Shown here: positions 50,314 to 58,973 of the stretch, piece after piece
Layout of the letters: every line of letters begins with the position of its first letter
Position numbering within the stretch: the stretch's first letter is position 1
Assembly (NCBI RefSeq): GCF_007747655.1
Contig: NZ_CP036274.1
Span: forward strand, 3,410,001-3,474,000
DNA length: 64,000 nt
Reading direction: 5' to 3'
DNA from: Anatilimnocola aggregata
GTDB taxonomy: Bacteria > Planctomycetota > Planctomycetia > Pirellulales > Pirellulaceae
The notes under the pieces: generated by a model
The model's database searches: none
Told to the model about the DNA's origin: nothing
The model's input: only the letters and a program-made list of their open reading frames with translations
Made by a program: the position numbers and the translations under genes

Positions 50314-52656
50314 CTACTTGGCAACGATGAAGCCTGCGTCTGTCCAGGCAGCAGCACTTTCGTAAATGCCATCGACACCGTTGATGAGCGTCAGCTGTTT
50401 GGCGTCTGCTGGCAGGGGCAATTCAATCAACTCGGCAGGGCGCAGCGAGTTCATTTTTGGTCGTTCCCACAGCACCTTGCCATCGACCATGACGCGCAAC
50501 GCGCCCGACGTGTGATAGCAACTCCCCACGACAGCGACAAACTTACGATACTCGGGCTTGAGTTCGAAGGTGAGTTGGGAATTGCGAACCATCCCATAAC
50601 CACCGGTACGAACCTGGCCCAGAAAGCGAATGGGCTGTGCATCTTTGCCGCGATAGGGCATCAAATCTCGAAAGGCATAGCGATTGTGTGGGAGCGAGCT
50701 ATGAGCCAAGGTTGCTTCCGTCAATTTGACATCGACCTTTGGCAATTCACCACTAGCGGGCAAATTGCCAATTGCCGAGCGGAGCGAACAATCTTGCCAG
50801 ACAAGTTTTACCTCGCGTGAGCCCGCGCTCAGAGTTAGGTCGAGAGTGACTTCGCGACCGCGAAACTCTTGCAAGTCCCACCAGTAGGCCAGTGTGTCGG
50901 ACATGAGTTCTTCGCGCATGTCGCTAAATCGGTTGTTGCGGCGAATCCAGGGCTGGACATATTTCTCGTGGCGCGTGGCCATCGCTTCGCGATCTTCACT
51001 CGTCAACCACTCCACCACCTGGTCGTTCACTCTCAATTCCAGTTGCTGTTCGGTTGGATTGCGCGAAACAGCGGTCACCATTTCCAGCACATCGCCCAGT
51101 GACGTAATTTTGGCCGTTCGACGCAACTGCAATTTGGTGTTCGCGGGAATCGAAAGAACCGCTTCCCAGCGATCGGCTGCTTCGCTCCAACGCTCGCCCA
51201 CGGAGACTCGGGACCAGTCTTCACTTTGTTGCTGCCAAACGTTCAGGCCAGGCAGGCTTTGGGCGACTGCTTCTGGTCGACGCAAGTACTGCGGATCTAT
51301 TTCGACGAGAGGGGCGAGCCAACAAACAGCATCACGAATATCGAGTGGATCGGCACCGGCAGGTCGCTCGTCGTGCGCGTCGTCCGTAATCAGGACGATG
51401 TTGGCCAGCGATTGCACATTCACCGCACCGGTCGATTTTGGGCCGTCACTTCCCTGCAAGATGCCACTATCCCAGAGCGTGGTTCCTGGCTGGCGTGCGC
51501 TTGCATCCCATTCGGCAATGCGACAACGAACGCAACCACCATTGCCGGCACTGCGGTCGAGACCGACGGTCGTCGACAGCGATGCAGCACCTGCGGGCAA
51601 CTTAAATACGATCTGGCTGATCGAATGAGTTGCCAGACCTAAATCAGACTCCAGTCTGCCAGAAGCAGCCATTGGCCCCGTGTGCGAACGGTTTCTGAGC
51701 CAGGTTTGGGGCTTACCAATCAACCGTTGGTTGACGTGCGTTTCTGCAGGGAGCAACGAGAGCGGAATCTCGCTGGATTGGCGATAACCAATCCAGGCAA
51801 TCTCGCTCTCGGGGATTGCGATGGGGTGTGAACTCCAGGCCGGCTGTACGTAGTACATCACCTCGACCGTGGAACCTTTCCGCGAGCGAATGCGCTCCAC
51901 CTCTCGCGAAACTCGAGCCCCGGTAAGTACGGCACCACTGTTAATGGCAAGACGCATGATCGCTGGTCCGGTCATGCTCCCTGCGCCCAAGCTATCTTCG
52001 ACCACGGCTGCCAATTGATCGACCTGCGGAAAAACGACATCGGCCAGATCCGTGAACTCAGCTTGCACGATGCCGTCATCGGTCAAGATCGACAGTCCGT
52101 ACTCTTGCCAGCGAATGCTGCTTCCTTTGAGCTCGCGGCCATCGAGCAGCACCACCGTGCCGGGTTCTGGTGCCGGGCGTCGCTGTCTCGATTCCTGCCC
52201 GATGATTCGCTGCACGCGATCGGTTCGTACGCTGACGCCAGTGCCATCGACGGGCATCAGAGGCGAATCAAGTTGCAAGCGGACTTGCTGCAATTGACCT
52301 TGGCGGCCATCGGTTGCGACCAACTGCCGTGGCAAGCCAGTGATCACATCGCCATTGGCCATGATCACGAGCGGCACTCGCAGTTCGATCTTGGCCTCGT
52401 GATCGCGAATCAGCCGCACCGGGTTGTCTTTGGCGAAGAGATCACGCCGACCCAACTTCGAATTTGTGCTGCTGCCAGTGATCGGCCAGGCCTCTAAGTC
52501 ATTCGCTGCCACGTGTTCGCCACTGCGAAAATGCAACGAGAACCGAGCGCTCTCCCCTTTCTCGGCAGCTGCTGTCTCGGTAGCGGATAGTCCAGCGCTA
52601 ACGAGCAAAACAAGCAGCGCGGCGCAAAGCAACCGATTGAACGAACCAATAGGCAT
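50314..52656 (-). CDS. Large secreted NPCBM-domain-containing protein
   Basis: 780 residues with a signal peptide (LLCAALLVLLVSAGLSA). Beta-rich throughout. The clearest domain is near the C-terminus (about 640-775): HNRYAFRDLMPYRGKDAQPIRFLG, then YRKFVAVVGSCYHTSGALRVMVDGKVLWE, matching an NPCBM-type carbohydrate-binding jelly roll. A related jelly-roll-like segment seems to lie around 315-420. The N-terminal ~230 have repeated GDVITG/DGRELKGSSIRW strand pairs. No catalytic motif is visible, so an adhesion or glycan-binding role is possible. Confidence 0.8.
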   Translation of the reverse strand: MPIGSFNRLLCAALLVLLVSAGLSATETAAAEKGESARFSLHFRSGEHVAANDLEAWPITGSSTNSKLGRRDLFAKDNPVRLIRDHEAKIELRVPLVIMANGDVITGLPRQLVATDGRQGQLQQVRLQLDSPLMPVDGTGVSVRTDRVQRIIGQESRQRRPAPEPGTVVLLDGRELKGSSIRWQEYGLSILTDDGIVQAEFTDLADVVFPQVDQLAAVVEDSLGAGSMTGPAIMRLAINSGAVLTGARVSREVERIRSRKGSTVEVMYYVQPAWSSHPIAIPESEIAWIGYRQSSEIPLSLLPAETHVNQRLIGKPQTWLRNRSHTGPMAASGRLESDLGLATHSISQIVFKLPAGAASLSTTVGLDRSAGNGGCVRCRIAEWDASARQPGTTLWDSGILQGSDGPKSTGAVNVQSLANIVLITDDAHDERPAGADPLDIRDAVCWLAPLVEIDPQYLRRPEAVAQSLPGLNVWQQQSEDWSRVSVGERWSEAADRWEAVLSIPANTKLQLRRTAKITSLGDVLEMVTAVSRNPTEQQLELRVNDQVVEWLTSEDREAMATRHEKYVQPWIRRNNRFSDMREELMSDTLAYWWDLQEFRGREVTLDLTLSAGSREVKLVWQDCSLRSAIGNLPASGELPKVDVKLTEATLAHSSLPHNRYAFRDLMPYRGKDAQPIRFLGQVRTGGYGMVRNSQLTFELKPEYRKFVAVVGSCYHTSGALRVMVDGKVLWERPKMNSLRPAELIELPLPADAKQLTLINGVDGIYESAAAWTDAGFIVAK

Positions 52657-52774
52657 TGGTCAGCATCCATGACGAGACGGAAATCGATCTAGGAAGGGGC
52701 AGGAGAGGTAGGTGAATTCTAACTGAAGCCTGCGGGAATTGCTGCGGGAAAAGGGGGGCAAATCTGATGAGCGG

Positions 52775-52947
52775 CTAGCCCTTGGGAATGCTGTTGCAGA
52801 TCTCTCGAAGCAGCGGTTGTGTCCCGTGTTGCTCTGCCCATCCTTCAATGTAGGGCCAATCGAGGCTAACTTCGCTGACTCGCCGTAGGGAACGTTCGCG
52901 GCGATCAAAGCATCAATGACGCTTCGGACGTAGGGATGATAGTCCAT
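52775..52947 (-). pseudogene. Remnant of a nucleotidyltransferase-like protein
   Basis: Two frames carry pieces of one family. An N-terminal-like piece, MDYHPYVRSVIDALIAANVP (from 52947), reads into an unrelated tail. In another frame, RRVSEVSLDWPYIEGWAEQH and LLREICNSIPKG (ending TAG at 52775) match the C-terminal helix of the nucleotidyltransferase-like proteins that follow such genes in planctomycetes. The middle (roughly 100 residues or more) is missing, so a deletion with frame change is likely. It lies directly after the 52905-53174 gene on the same strand. Confidence 0.45.
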
Positions 52948-53174
52948 GCGTTGGGTTCAATCGCTTTCAGCCGGTCAAGTTGCGCTCGCAAACGATATTC
53001 GATCTGCTCTTCACTCTCGTTGGGAAACCGAGCCCGCAGACCAACTCGAGCCCATTCGCAGGCATCCGCAAACAGCTTAAGCCCGTCGAACATCTTCTCT
53101 TCCATCGGCGTTCGACGCGCGCGCTCGATCCGCTCGCGATAGATATCGTCGATCAGTTCTTGGCTAGGCTTCAT
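52905..53174 (-). CDS. Small conserved charged protein, likely toxin-antitoxin-type partner
   Basis: 89 residues: MKPSQELIDDIYRERIERAR, RTPMEEKMFDGLKLFADACEWARVGL, then RFPNESEEQIEYRLRAQLDRL. It is highly charged and helical. I recognise this layout from planctomycete genes that precede nucleotidyltransferase-like proteins. Here the partner is degraded (52775-52947), so the remaining protein may lack its partner. Its last ~10 residues (IIPTSEASLML) read into the remnant. Function unknown. Confidence 0.6.
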   Translation of the reverse strand: MKPSQELIDDIYRERIERARRTPMEEKMFDGLKLFADACEWARVGLRARFPNESEEQIEYRLRAQLDRLKAIEPNAWTIIPTSEASLML

Positions 53175-53522
53175 ACCTCTGATTCTTAGCTGACAGCGCG
53201 CAATGTACAAGCGCAACCAACGAAAGAATCTGGTCGCGGTTTCGATGCGGGTGAGGCTGTGTCGACTGCCCGTAAGCCCTTGCTGAAATTAAAGTTGCGC
53301 CGGTTTTTGGCAGGCGTCACTATGCTTAGACCAAAACTGGGCCGGCTTTCCAATTGCTCTCGCTCCGAACCTTCGCGCCACCGGCTGCAACAACTACACT
53401 GGCGGATTCGATTTTCAGCGACCGCTGGATCGATGCACCGAACAACGACAGCCGGCAGCTCTTTGGGCGTAACTCGCTGCCGCCAACCATATTTCGATCG
53501 TACCAGAGACGGGGAGGTTCCT
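53175..53522. other. 348-bp region upstream of aspS
   Basis: The aspS frame is open across most of this stretch, but it lacks family similarity before 53523. I see no other gene. GGGGAGG (53511-53517) is the aspS ribosome-binding site. Confidence 0.6.
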
Positions 53523-55298
53523 TTGCTGCGGACTCATACTTGCGGGCAATTGCGGGCAGAACATGTTGGTCAACAAGTCACCCTGTGTGGTTGGGTCGAC
53601 ACCGCCCGCGACCACGGTGGCACTCTGTTCATCGACCTGCGCGACCGCTACGGCAAGACCCAGGTCGTCTTTGCTCCCGAAGGTGGAGCGGCCCAGCTTG
53701 AAGATTCTCGCAAGATTCGCGGCGAGGATGTGATCAAGGTCGTCGGCACCGTGGCGAAGCGGCCGGAAGGAACGATCAATCAAAAGATCGGCACCGGCGA
53801 AATTGAAATCCGCGTCACCTCGCTCGAATTGCTGAACAAGTCGAACAACGCCCCGTTCAATCCTACGCAGGCCGATCTGCCCGGCGAAGACCTGCGTCTG
53901 AAGTATCGTTATCTGGACCTCCGCCGTCCCGAGATGCAACGCACGCTCAAGCTGCGGAACGACATCATTCTCGAGATGCGAAATTACTTCGCCGACAACG
54001 ATTTTCTCGATGTCGAAACGCCCATCCTGGGTCGCAGTACACCCGAAGGAGCCCGCGACTACTTGGTTCCCAGCCGCGTCCATAACGGGCAATTCTACGC
54101 GCTGCCGCAATCGCCGCAGTTGTACAAGCAGATTCTCATGGTCGCCGGCTACGACCGCTATGTGCAGGTCGCCCGCTGCTTCCGCGACGAAGACCTGCGG
54201 GCCGATCGCCAGCCTGAGTTCACGCAGCTTGACTTGGAAATGTCGTTCGTCACGCATCACGACGTCATCAACATGATCGACGGGTTGATGAAGCGGATGG
54301 CGAAGAAGTTCCTCGGCATGGATCTGCAACTGCCGCTGCCGCACATGACTTGGGACGAAGCCATGGAACGCTTCGGCCACGACGCGCCCGACCTGCGTTA
54401 CGGCTGCGAACTGATCGACTGCACCGACCTCGCCGCCAAGAGCGACTTCCGCGTCTTCAAAGAAACGGCTGAAGCGGGCAAGAAGGTTCGCGGCATCAAT
54501 GCTCCGGGGGGCGCTGCGTTCTACTCGCGCAAACTGATCGACGAGCTCACCGAGTTCGTCAAGCAGTTCGAAGCAAAAGGACTCGCTTGGTTCCGCGTCG
54601 AGCCAGACGGCAAACTCTGGTCGCCGATTAGCAAGAATTTCACCGAAGAGCAACTCGCTGGTTTCGCTCAACGCATGCAAGGCAAGCCCGGCGACCTGTT
54701 GTTCTTTGTCGCCGACACGTGGGCCATCAGCTGCAAGGCCTTGCACAACCTGCGCAAGAAGGTGGGCGTCGATCTCAAGTTGTACGACCCGAAGAGCTAC
54801 AGCTTTTCGTGGATCGTTGAGTTCCCAATGTTCGAATACGACGCCGAAGAGAAGCGGTGGAACAGCATGCACCATCCCTTCACCGCGCCTCGTCCGCAAG
54901 ACATTCCGATGCTTGAAACCGACCCCGGCAAAGCCCGCGCGGTCGCTTACGACCTGGTCATCAACGGCAGCGAAGCGGGCGGCGGCACGATTCGTATCCA
55001 CGATAGCGCCACGCAGAGCAAAGTCTTCGGGCTGCTCGGCATCGATGCCGAAACGGCCAAGAACCGCTTTGGCTTCCTACTCGACGCGCTGCAAATGGGC
55101 GCGCCACCCCACGGCGGCATCGCCCTCGGCATCGACCGCGTCGTCATGCTCTTCGGCCAACTCGACAGTATTCGCGAAGTGATTGCTTTCCCCAAAACCC
55201 AGAAGGCCACCGACTTGATGACCGAAGCGCCAAACCTGGTCGACAACAAGCAACTGCGCGAGTTGGGGATTCGAATTGCGACGAATGACACGAAATAA
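53523..55298 (+). CDS. aspS: Aspartyl-tRNA synthetase
   Basis: 591 residues, the normal bacterial length. The TTG at 53523 is chosen because GGGGAGG precedes it by five bases and homologues start RTHTCGQLRAEHVGQQVTLCGWV. The OB-fold anticodon domain (about 1-105), class II motif 1 (FLDVETPILGRSTPEGARDYL), motif 2 (RCFRDEDLRADRQPEFTQLDLE) and motif 3 (GGIALGIDRVVMLFG) are complete, with the GAD insertion between. It attaches Asp to tRNA-Asp. An Asp-only or Asp/Asn-charging role cannot be read from the sequence. Confidence 0.95.
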   Translation: MLRTHTCGQLRAEHVGQQVTLCGWVDTARDHGGTLFIDLRDRYGKTQVVFAPEGGAAQLEDSRKIRGEDVIKVVGTVAKRPEGTINQKIGTGEIEIRVTSLELLNKSNNAPFNPTQADLPGEDLRLKYRYLDLRRPEMQRTLKLRNDIILEMRNYFADNDFLDVETPILGRSTPEGARDYLVPSRVHNGQFYALPQSPQLYKQILMVAGYDRYVQVARCFRDEDLRADRQPEFTQLDLEMSFVTHHDVINMIDGLMKRMAKKFLGMDLQLPLPHMTWDEAMERFGHDAPDLRYGCELIDCTDLAAKSDFRVFKETAEAGKKVRGINAPGGAAFYSRKLIDELTEFVKQFEAKGLAWFRVEPDGKLWSPISKNFTEEQLAGFAQRMQGKPGDLLFFVADTWAISCKALHNLRKKVGVDLKLYDPKSYSFSWIVEFPMFEYDAEEKRWNSMHHPFTAPRPQDIPMLETDPGKARAVAYDLVINGSEAGGGTIRIHDSATQSKVFGLLGIDAETAKNRFGFLLDALQMGAPPHGGIALGIDRVVMLFGQLDSIREVIAFPKTQKATDLMTEAPNLVDNKQLRELGIRIATNDTK

Positions 55299-55368
55299 GT
55301 ACTCAAGGTGCGATCAACAAAATCCTAGCCCGACGGGCTAGGCTTCACTGCATCGGAAAGGACCACGG

Positions 55369-55731
55369 ATGACGGCCAGTTCCGCATCGCCTCTGGTGGT
55401 CTACGTTGACGTGGATGACACGCTCATTCGCACAGCCGGCTCCAAACGCATACCTGTTAGCGGCGTCGCTCAGCACGTTATCGCTTTGGCACGTCAAGGA
55501 GCAATTTTGTATTGCTGGAGTTCGGGTGGCGCGGACTATTCTCGCGAAGTGGCCACGGAACTCGGCATCGAAAGTTGTTTTGCTGGATTCTTGCCGAAAC
55601 CGAATGTCATTCTCGACGATCAGCAAGTTGAGAAATGGCGGCGGACCATGCAGATTCATCCGGGTGCGTGCGGTTCGAAAACGATCGAAGCGTATTGGGA
55701 CTCAGTTCATAATGTGCCGCGACAATCCTGA
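55369..55731 (+). CDS. Small HAD-like hydrolase
   Basis: 120 residues. The N-terminal nucleophile motif VVYVDVDDTLIRT (DxDxT variant) and the motif-II-like YCWSSGGADYS are HAD hallmarks, and a possible motif III/IV is KPNVILDDQ. It is short for a HAD enzyme, so it lacks most of the cap domain. It is likely a small phosphohydrolase, or a HAD-like partner protein. Substrate unknown. It lies 70 bp after aspS. Confidence 0.7.
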   Translation: MTASSASPLVVYVDVDDTLIRTAGSKRIPVSGVAQHVIALARQGAILYCWSSGGADYSREVATELGIESCFAGFLPKPNVILDDQQVEKWRRTMQIHPGACGSKTIEAYWDSVHNVPRQS

Positions 55732-55773
55732 CGAGTGAAGCAGCGATGCAATGATCGCCAGTGATATTGCACC

Positions 55774-56232
55774 ATGATCAACCCTTACGAGTCACCGGTC
55801 GCAACGAACCAGAAAATTTCCACGCCAGGCTTAGCCGTTCTGCGAGGCGTGTTCTTTTGCCTGAACTCTTTGGTAGCGGCACTCTTCATTACCGCTGGCC
55901 TAAGTGCCCCCTTTCAGGACGAGTGGACCCTGGGGACCATCTTTTCAGTCCTATTCGTAGGACCGATTTTGGCCTACGAGATTGGTGAATGCTTGGCGTA
56001 CTTCGGCGGATCCAAGTCCGCTGAGCGCGTAATCGGAGGCTTTAACCTCGGCGGCGCGGTGGTTACTGCCTTCGGTATTGTTGCCAATCTCGTGGAACTC
56101 CTCTTCAAAGAACCATCGCGACTTGCTGAAGACTGGCCGTTCATCTTGGTGTTTGTGTCTGTTGGCTCGGCGATTGTGATCTACTTCGCAATCTGCGGCT
56201 ACCTGCGAGTGAAGTGGTCCAACCCTTCGTGA
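55774..56232 (+). CDS. NPYESP-type membrane protein
   Basis: 152 residues starting MINPYESPVATNQ, then about four hydrophobic segments (VFFCLNSLVAALFITAG, IFSVLFVGPILAYEIGE, AVVTAFGIVANLVELLF, VFVSVGSAIVIYFAICGYL). The NPYESP start is shared with the 22639 protein. Function unknown. Confidence 0.7.
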   Translation: MINPYESPVATNQKISTPGLAVLRGVFFCLNSLVAALFITAGLSAPFQDEWTLGTIFSVLFVGPILAYEIGECLAYFGGSKSAERVIGGFNLGGAVVTAFGIVANLVELLFKEPSRLAEDWPFILVFVSVGSAIVIYFAICGYLRVKWSNPS

Positions 56233-56391
56233 AACCGGTCGTTAGGGCCTGTGCCCAGATTCGTTCTAAATGATTCAGGAGCGGGAGTCGCGCTAAAGCA
56301 CTGCATGGTCGAGATGACAAGCGTCTTCCGGGGCGTCCTCGATTTGACATATAATGATGAGAGTCCTGCGCATTTGCAACGGAACTACCAA

Positions 56392-57120
56392 ATGTCCACC
56401 GCCTCAACCAATTCTCTGATTTCGCCGATCATTCCGGCGTTTGAGCATGTGCCGCCGTTGCAATCGGGCGATCGACTTACGCGCGATGAGTTTGAGCGGC
56501 GTTATCGGGCGATGCCCAGGAACACAAAGGCTGAGCTAGTCGAAGGAATCGTCTACATCATGACTCCGCCAGTTTCTGCCGACGGGCATGGAGTTCCGCA
56601 CTTCGAGTTCATCACGTGGCTAGGTGCCTATCGGTGGAGTACGCCAGGCACACAGGGTGGCGATAATGCGTCGGTGCGCCTAGACGCGAAGAATGAGCCG
56701 CAGCCCGATGTGTACCTGCGCGTTCTGCCAAGTCACGGCGGTCAGTCACGGACAAGCGACGACAAGTTTATCGAAGGTGCGCCGGAATTGGTGACCGAGA
56801 TCGCTGCTTCCAGCGTCAGTTACGACCTGCACGAGAAACTCGAAGTTTACCGGCGCAACGGCGTGCAAGAATATATCGTCTGGCGCACCTGGGAACGAGC
56901 CATTGATTGGTTCAAACTCGTCGATGGTAAGTTTGTGCGGCAAATGCCCGGTGCAGATGGCATTCTAAGGAGCGCTGCCTTTCCAGGCCTTTGGCTCGAG
57001 GTAAACGCGATGCTTAACGGAGATCAAGCGCGCGTCGAATCCGTACTACGCCAAGGTCTTGCATCGCCAGAGCATCAACTGTTCGTGCAGCGATTGGCCG
57101 ATCAGGCTCGCGAGAAGTAA
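56392..57120 (+). CDS. Uma2 (DUF820) family putative nuclease, complete
   Basis: 242 residues. The Uma2 restriction-endonuclease-like fold (PD-D/ExK) is indicated by RAMPRNTKAELVEGIVYIM, the PDVYLRV strand (catalytic Asp), APELVTEIAASSVSYDLHEKLEVYRRNGVQEYIVW (Glu and Lys) and a C-terminal PGLWLEVNAM. Length is longer than the shorter Uma2 gene at 60337. Uma2 proteins are numerous in planctomycetes and cyanobacteria, and their biological role is unclear. Confidence 0.85.
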   Translation: MSTASTNSLISPIIPAFEHVPPLQSGDRLTRDEFERRYRAMPRNTKAELVEGIVYIMTPPVSADGHGVPHFEFITWLGAYRWSTPGTQGGDNASVRLDAKNEPQPDVYLRVLPSHGGQSRTSDDKFIEGAPELVTEIAASSVSYDLHEKLEVYRRNGVQEYIVWRTWERAIDWFKLVDGKFVRQMPGADGILRSAAFPGLWLEVNAMLNGDQARVESVLRQGLASPEHQLFVQRLADQAREK

Positions 57121-57205
57121 AGCCTACCGAACTACTTTCTCGATTGCAGCGTGCGGACTACGATGCTTCGGCGTCAAAAATATCTCGTTTGTGTGAGGTG
57201 ATCTG

Positions 57206-57697
57206 ATGTCAGCCGATCTGGCAACTCTCGTATCCAACAGCCTGCGAACGTTGCTCTCAGAAACGATGCTGCGGGCCGATAAGCAGGCCGCTTACATCAT
57301 CAATCAAGGCGAGCCTGGCCTGGTCGATACGCTCAAGTTTCTGTCGGCGAAGAAAGCGTCGACGTCGCCGCGCGCTGGAGGTAAGCCGATCGTCTCCCAC
57401 GCCAATCATGTGCTCTATGGTCTGGATATAGTCAACCGCGCGATGCGTGGTGACCAAACGGCCTTTGCCCATGCTGATTGGAATGTCGCTTGGAAGTTAG
57501 TGCAAGTAAGTGACTCTGAGTGGGCAGAACTCATCGACAAGTTGGAACGGACAGCCAATGACGTCATTGACATCGTGACCACGAATCAGCAGTGGGACGA
57601 AATCAGTTTCACCGGCTGCTTTGCCAGTGCGGGGCACGCGGCCTATCACCTGGGCGCCATTCGCCAGATGCTGCGAGACTTAGAACGGGCCGAGTGA
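57206..57697 (+). CDS. DinB-like four-helix protein
   Basis: 163 residues. It has the DinB/YfiT layout of a four-helix bundle with metal-ligand His residues: VSHANHVLYGLD in the first part and GHAAYHLGAIRQML near the end. DinB-like proteins are often thiol-dependent transferases or hydrolases. Specific substrate unknown. It lies 85 bp after the Uma2 gene. Confidence 0.75.
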   Translation: MSADLATLVSNSLRTLLSETMLRADKQAAYIINQGEPGLVDTLKFLSAKKASTSPRAGGKPIVSHANHVLYGLDIVNRAMRGDQTAFAHADWNVAWKLVQVSDSEWAELIDKLERTANDVIDIVTTNQQWDEISFTGCFASAGHAAYHLGAIRQMLRDLERAE

Positions 57698-57895
57698 CTT
57701 GCGGCTTTAGGGGGCAGCAGCCCGCTGGGGCAATCTCTAGCGGGCTACCATGCAGTGCGGAAAACCCTCATTGCGAACTGCGGAAGAGATGTGCGCCAGT
57801 GACCTATACTTGCGCTGCAACGCCGCACAAGGCTATGTTCGCCGTCGACTTGGCCCCCTAGTTTGCTCTAAATCCAAAGAACCAGTGAGTCTCAC

Positions 57896-58945
57896 ATGAA
57901 GCGTTCTCGTTATGCTAGCCAGACGATCCTCGCCTTGTTGATTGGCCTGTTGCTTGCCACTCCAGGCCACACCTGTTCGCGCATTCTGTGGAATAAGAAC
58001 AAGGTGGCGGTAGTGGTTAGTCGGACAATGGATTGGCCAGAATCGACGCTGCCAATGTTGACCGTGTTTCCTCGCGGCCTGGCTCGCGATGGGGGCCGAG
58101 TTGGTGCGGAAGTGGTGGTGAAAGAGAACGCGGCCCAATGGACCTCGAAGTACGGCAGCCTGGTGACAACCATCTATGGGATTGGGGCCGCGGATGGCTT
58201 CAACGAAAAGGGGCTCGGCGTTCACATGTTGTATCTGAATGCCTGTGACTTCGGCGCTCGAGACATCAGCCGGCCGGCGGTGCATGCCGGATTGTGGGGC
58301 CAATACTTGCTTGACAATGCCGCTAACGTGAACGAAGCGCTAAAGTTGCTGGAGGGTGTTCAAGTGGTTATGGCTGAGGCGCATGGGCACAAGGCTAATG
58401 TGCATCTGGCGATTGAAGACGCCAGCGGCGACTCCGCGATTATCGAATATATCGGCGGCAAACCAGTAGTTCACCACGGTCGGCAATACACGCTCATGAC
58501 CAATGATCCGACGTATGACGAACAACTGGCGCTACTCAAGAAGCAAGACTTCTCGAAGCCCAGCAGCACCATGCCGTTGCCGGGCAACGTCAATCCCGTT
58601 GATCGTTTTCAGCGCGCCGCCTACTACTCGGCAATGCTGCCGGAACCAAAGAACGAGCGCGAAGCCGTGGCCAGCGTGCTGGCCATTGCCCGGAATGTAT
58701 CGGTGCCGTTCGGCGCGCCCTATAAAGGTTTCGGCATCTACAACACTGAATATCGCACCGTGATGAATCTCACGGACCTGCGTTACTTCTTCGAACTAAC
58801 GACCAGTCCCAACGTGATCTGGGCTGATCTTTCGAAGTTTGATCTGGTGCCAGGTTCAGCCGTAATGACACTGAATCCCGACAGCATTGAGCTTTCGGGA
58901 GATGTGACGGCGAAGTTCCAAAAGCTTGAGAAGGCACCATTCTGA
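57896..58945 (+). CDS. Linear amide C-N hydrolase (penicillin V acylase/choloylglycine hydrolase-type Ntn hydrolase)
   Basis: 349 residues. After a signal peptide (ILALLIGLLLATPGHT) the mature chain begins with Cys in HTCSRILWN, the expected N-terminal nucleophile of choloylglycine hydrolases. SRTMDWPES (Arg and Asp of the active site), YGIGAADGFNEKGLGVHMLYLNAC and the Asn/Arg-containing YTLMTNDPTYDEQ support it. It would split an amide such as a bile-salt, penicillin or acyl-homoserine lactone. The true substrate is unknown. Confidence 0.9.
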   Translation: MKRSRYASQTILALLIGLLLATPGHTCSRILWNKNKVAVVVSRTMDWPESTLPMLTVFPRGLARDGGRVGAEVVVKENAAQWTSKYGSLVTTIYGIGAADGFNEKGLGVHMLYLNACDFGARDISRPAVHAGLWGQYLLDNAANVNEALKLLEGVQVVMAEAHGHKANVHLAIEDASGDSAIIEYIGGKPVVHHGRQYTLMTNDPTYDEQLALLKKQDFSKPSSTMPLPGNVNPVDRFQRAAYYSAMLPEPKNEREAVASVLAIARNVSVPFGAPYKGFGIYNTEYRTVMNLTDLRYFFELTTSPNVIWADLSKFDLVPGSAVMTLNPDSIELSGDVTAKFQKLEKAPF

Positions 58946-58973
58946 TTCGAATAGCACAGAGCACCAACGCGGC

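Noticed and set aside
53415-55001. 528-codon - strand open frame opposite aspS
   Set aside because: Shadow of the strongly conserved aspS gene.
56344-56355. TTGACATATAAT in front of the Uma2 gene
   Set aside because: -35 and -10 hexamers are directly adjacent with no spacer, so they cannot form one promoter. TATAAT alone might still be used with another -35.
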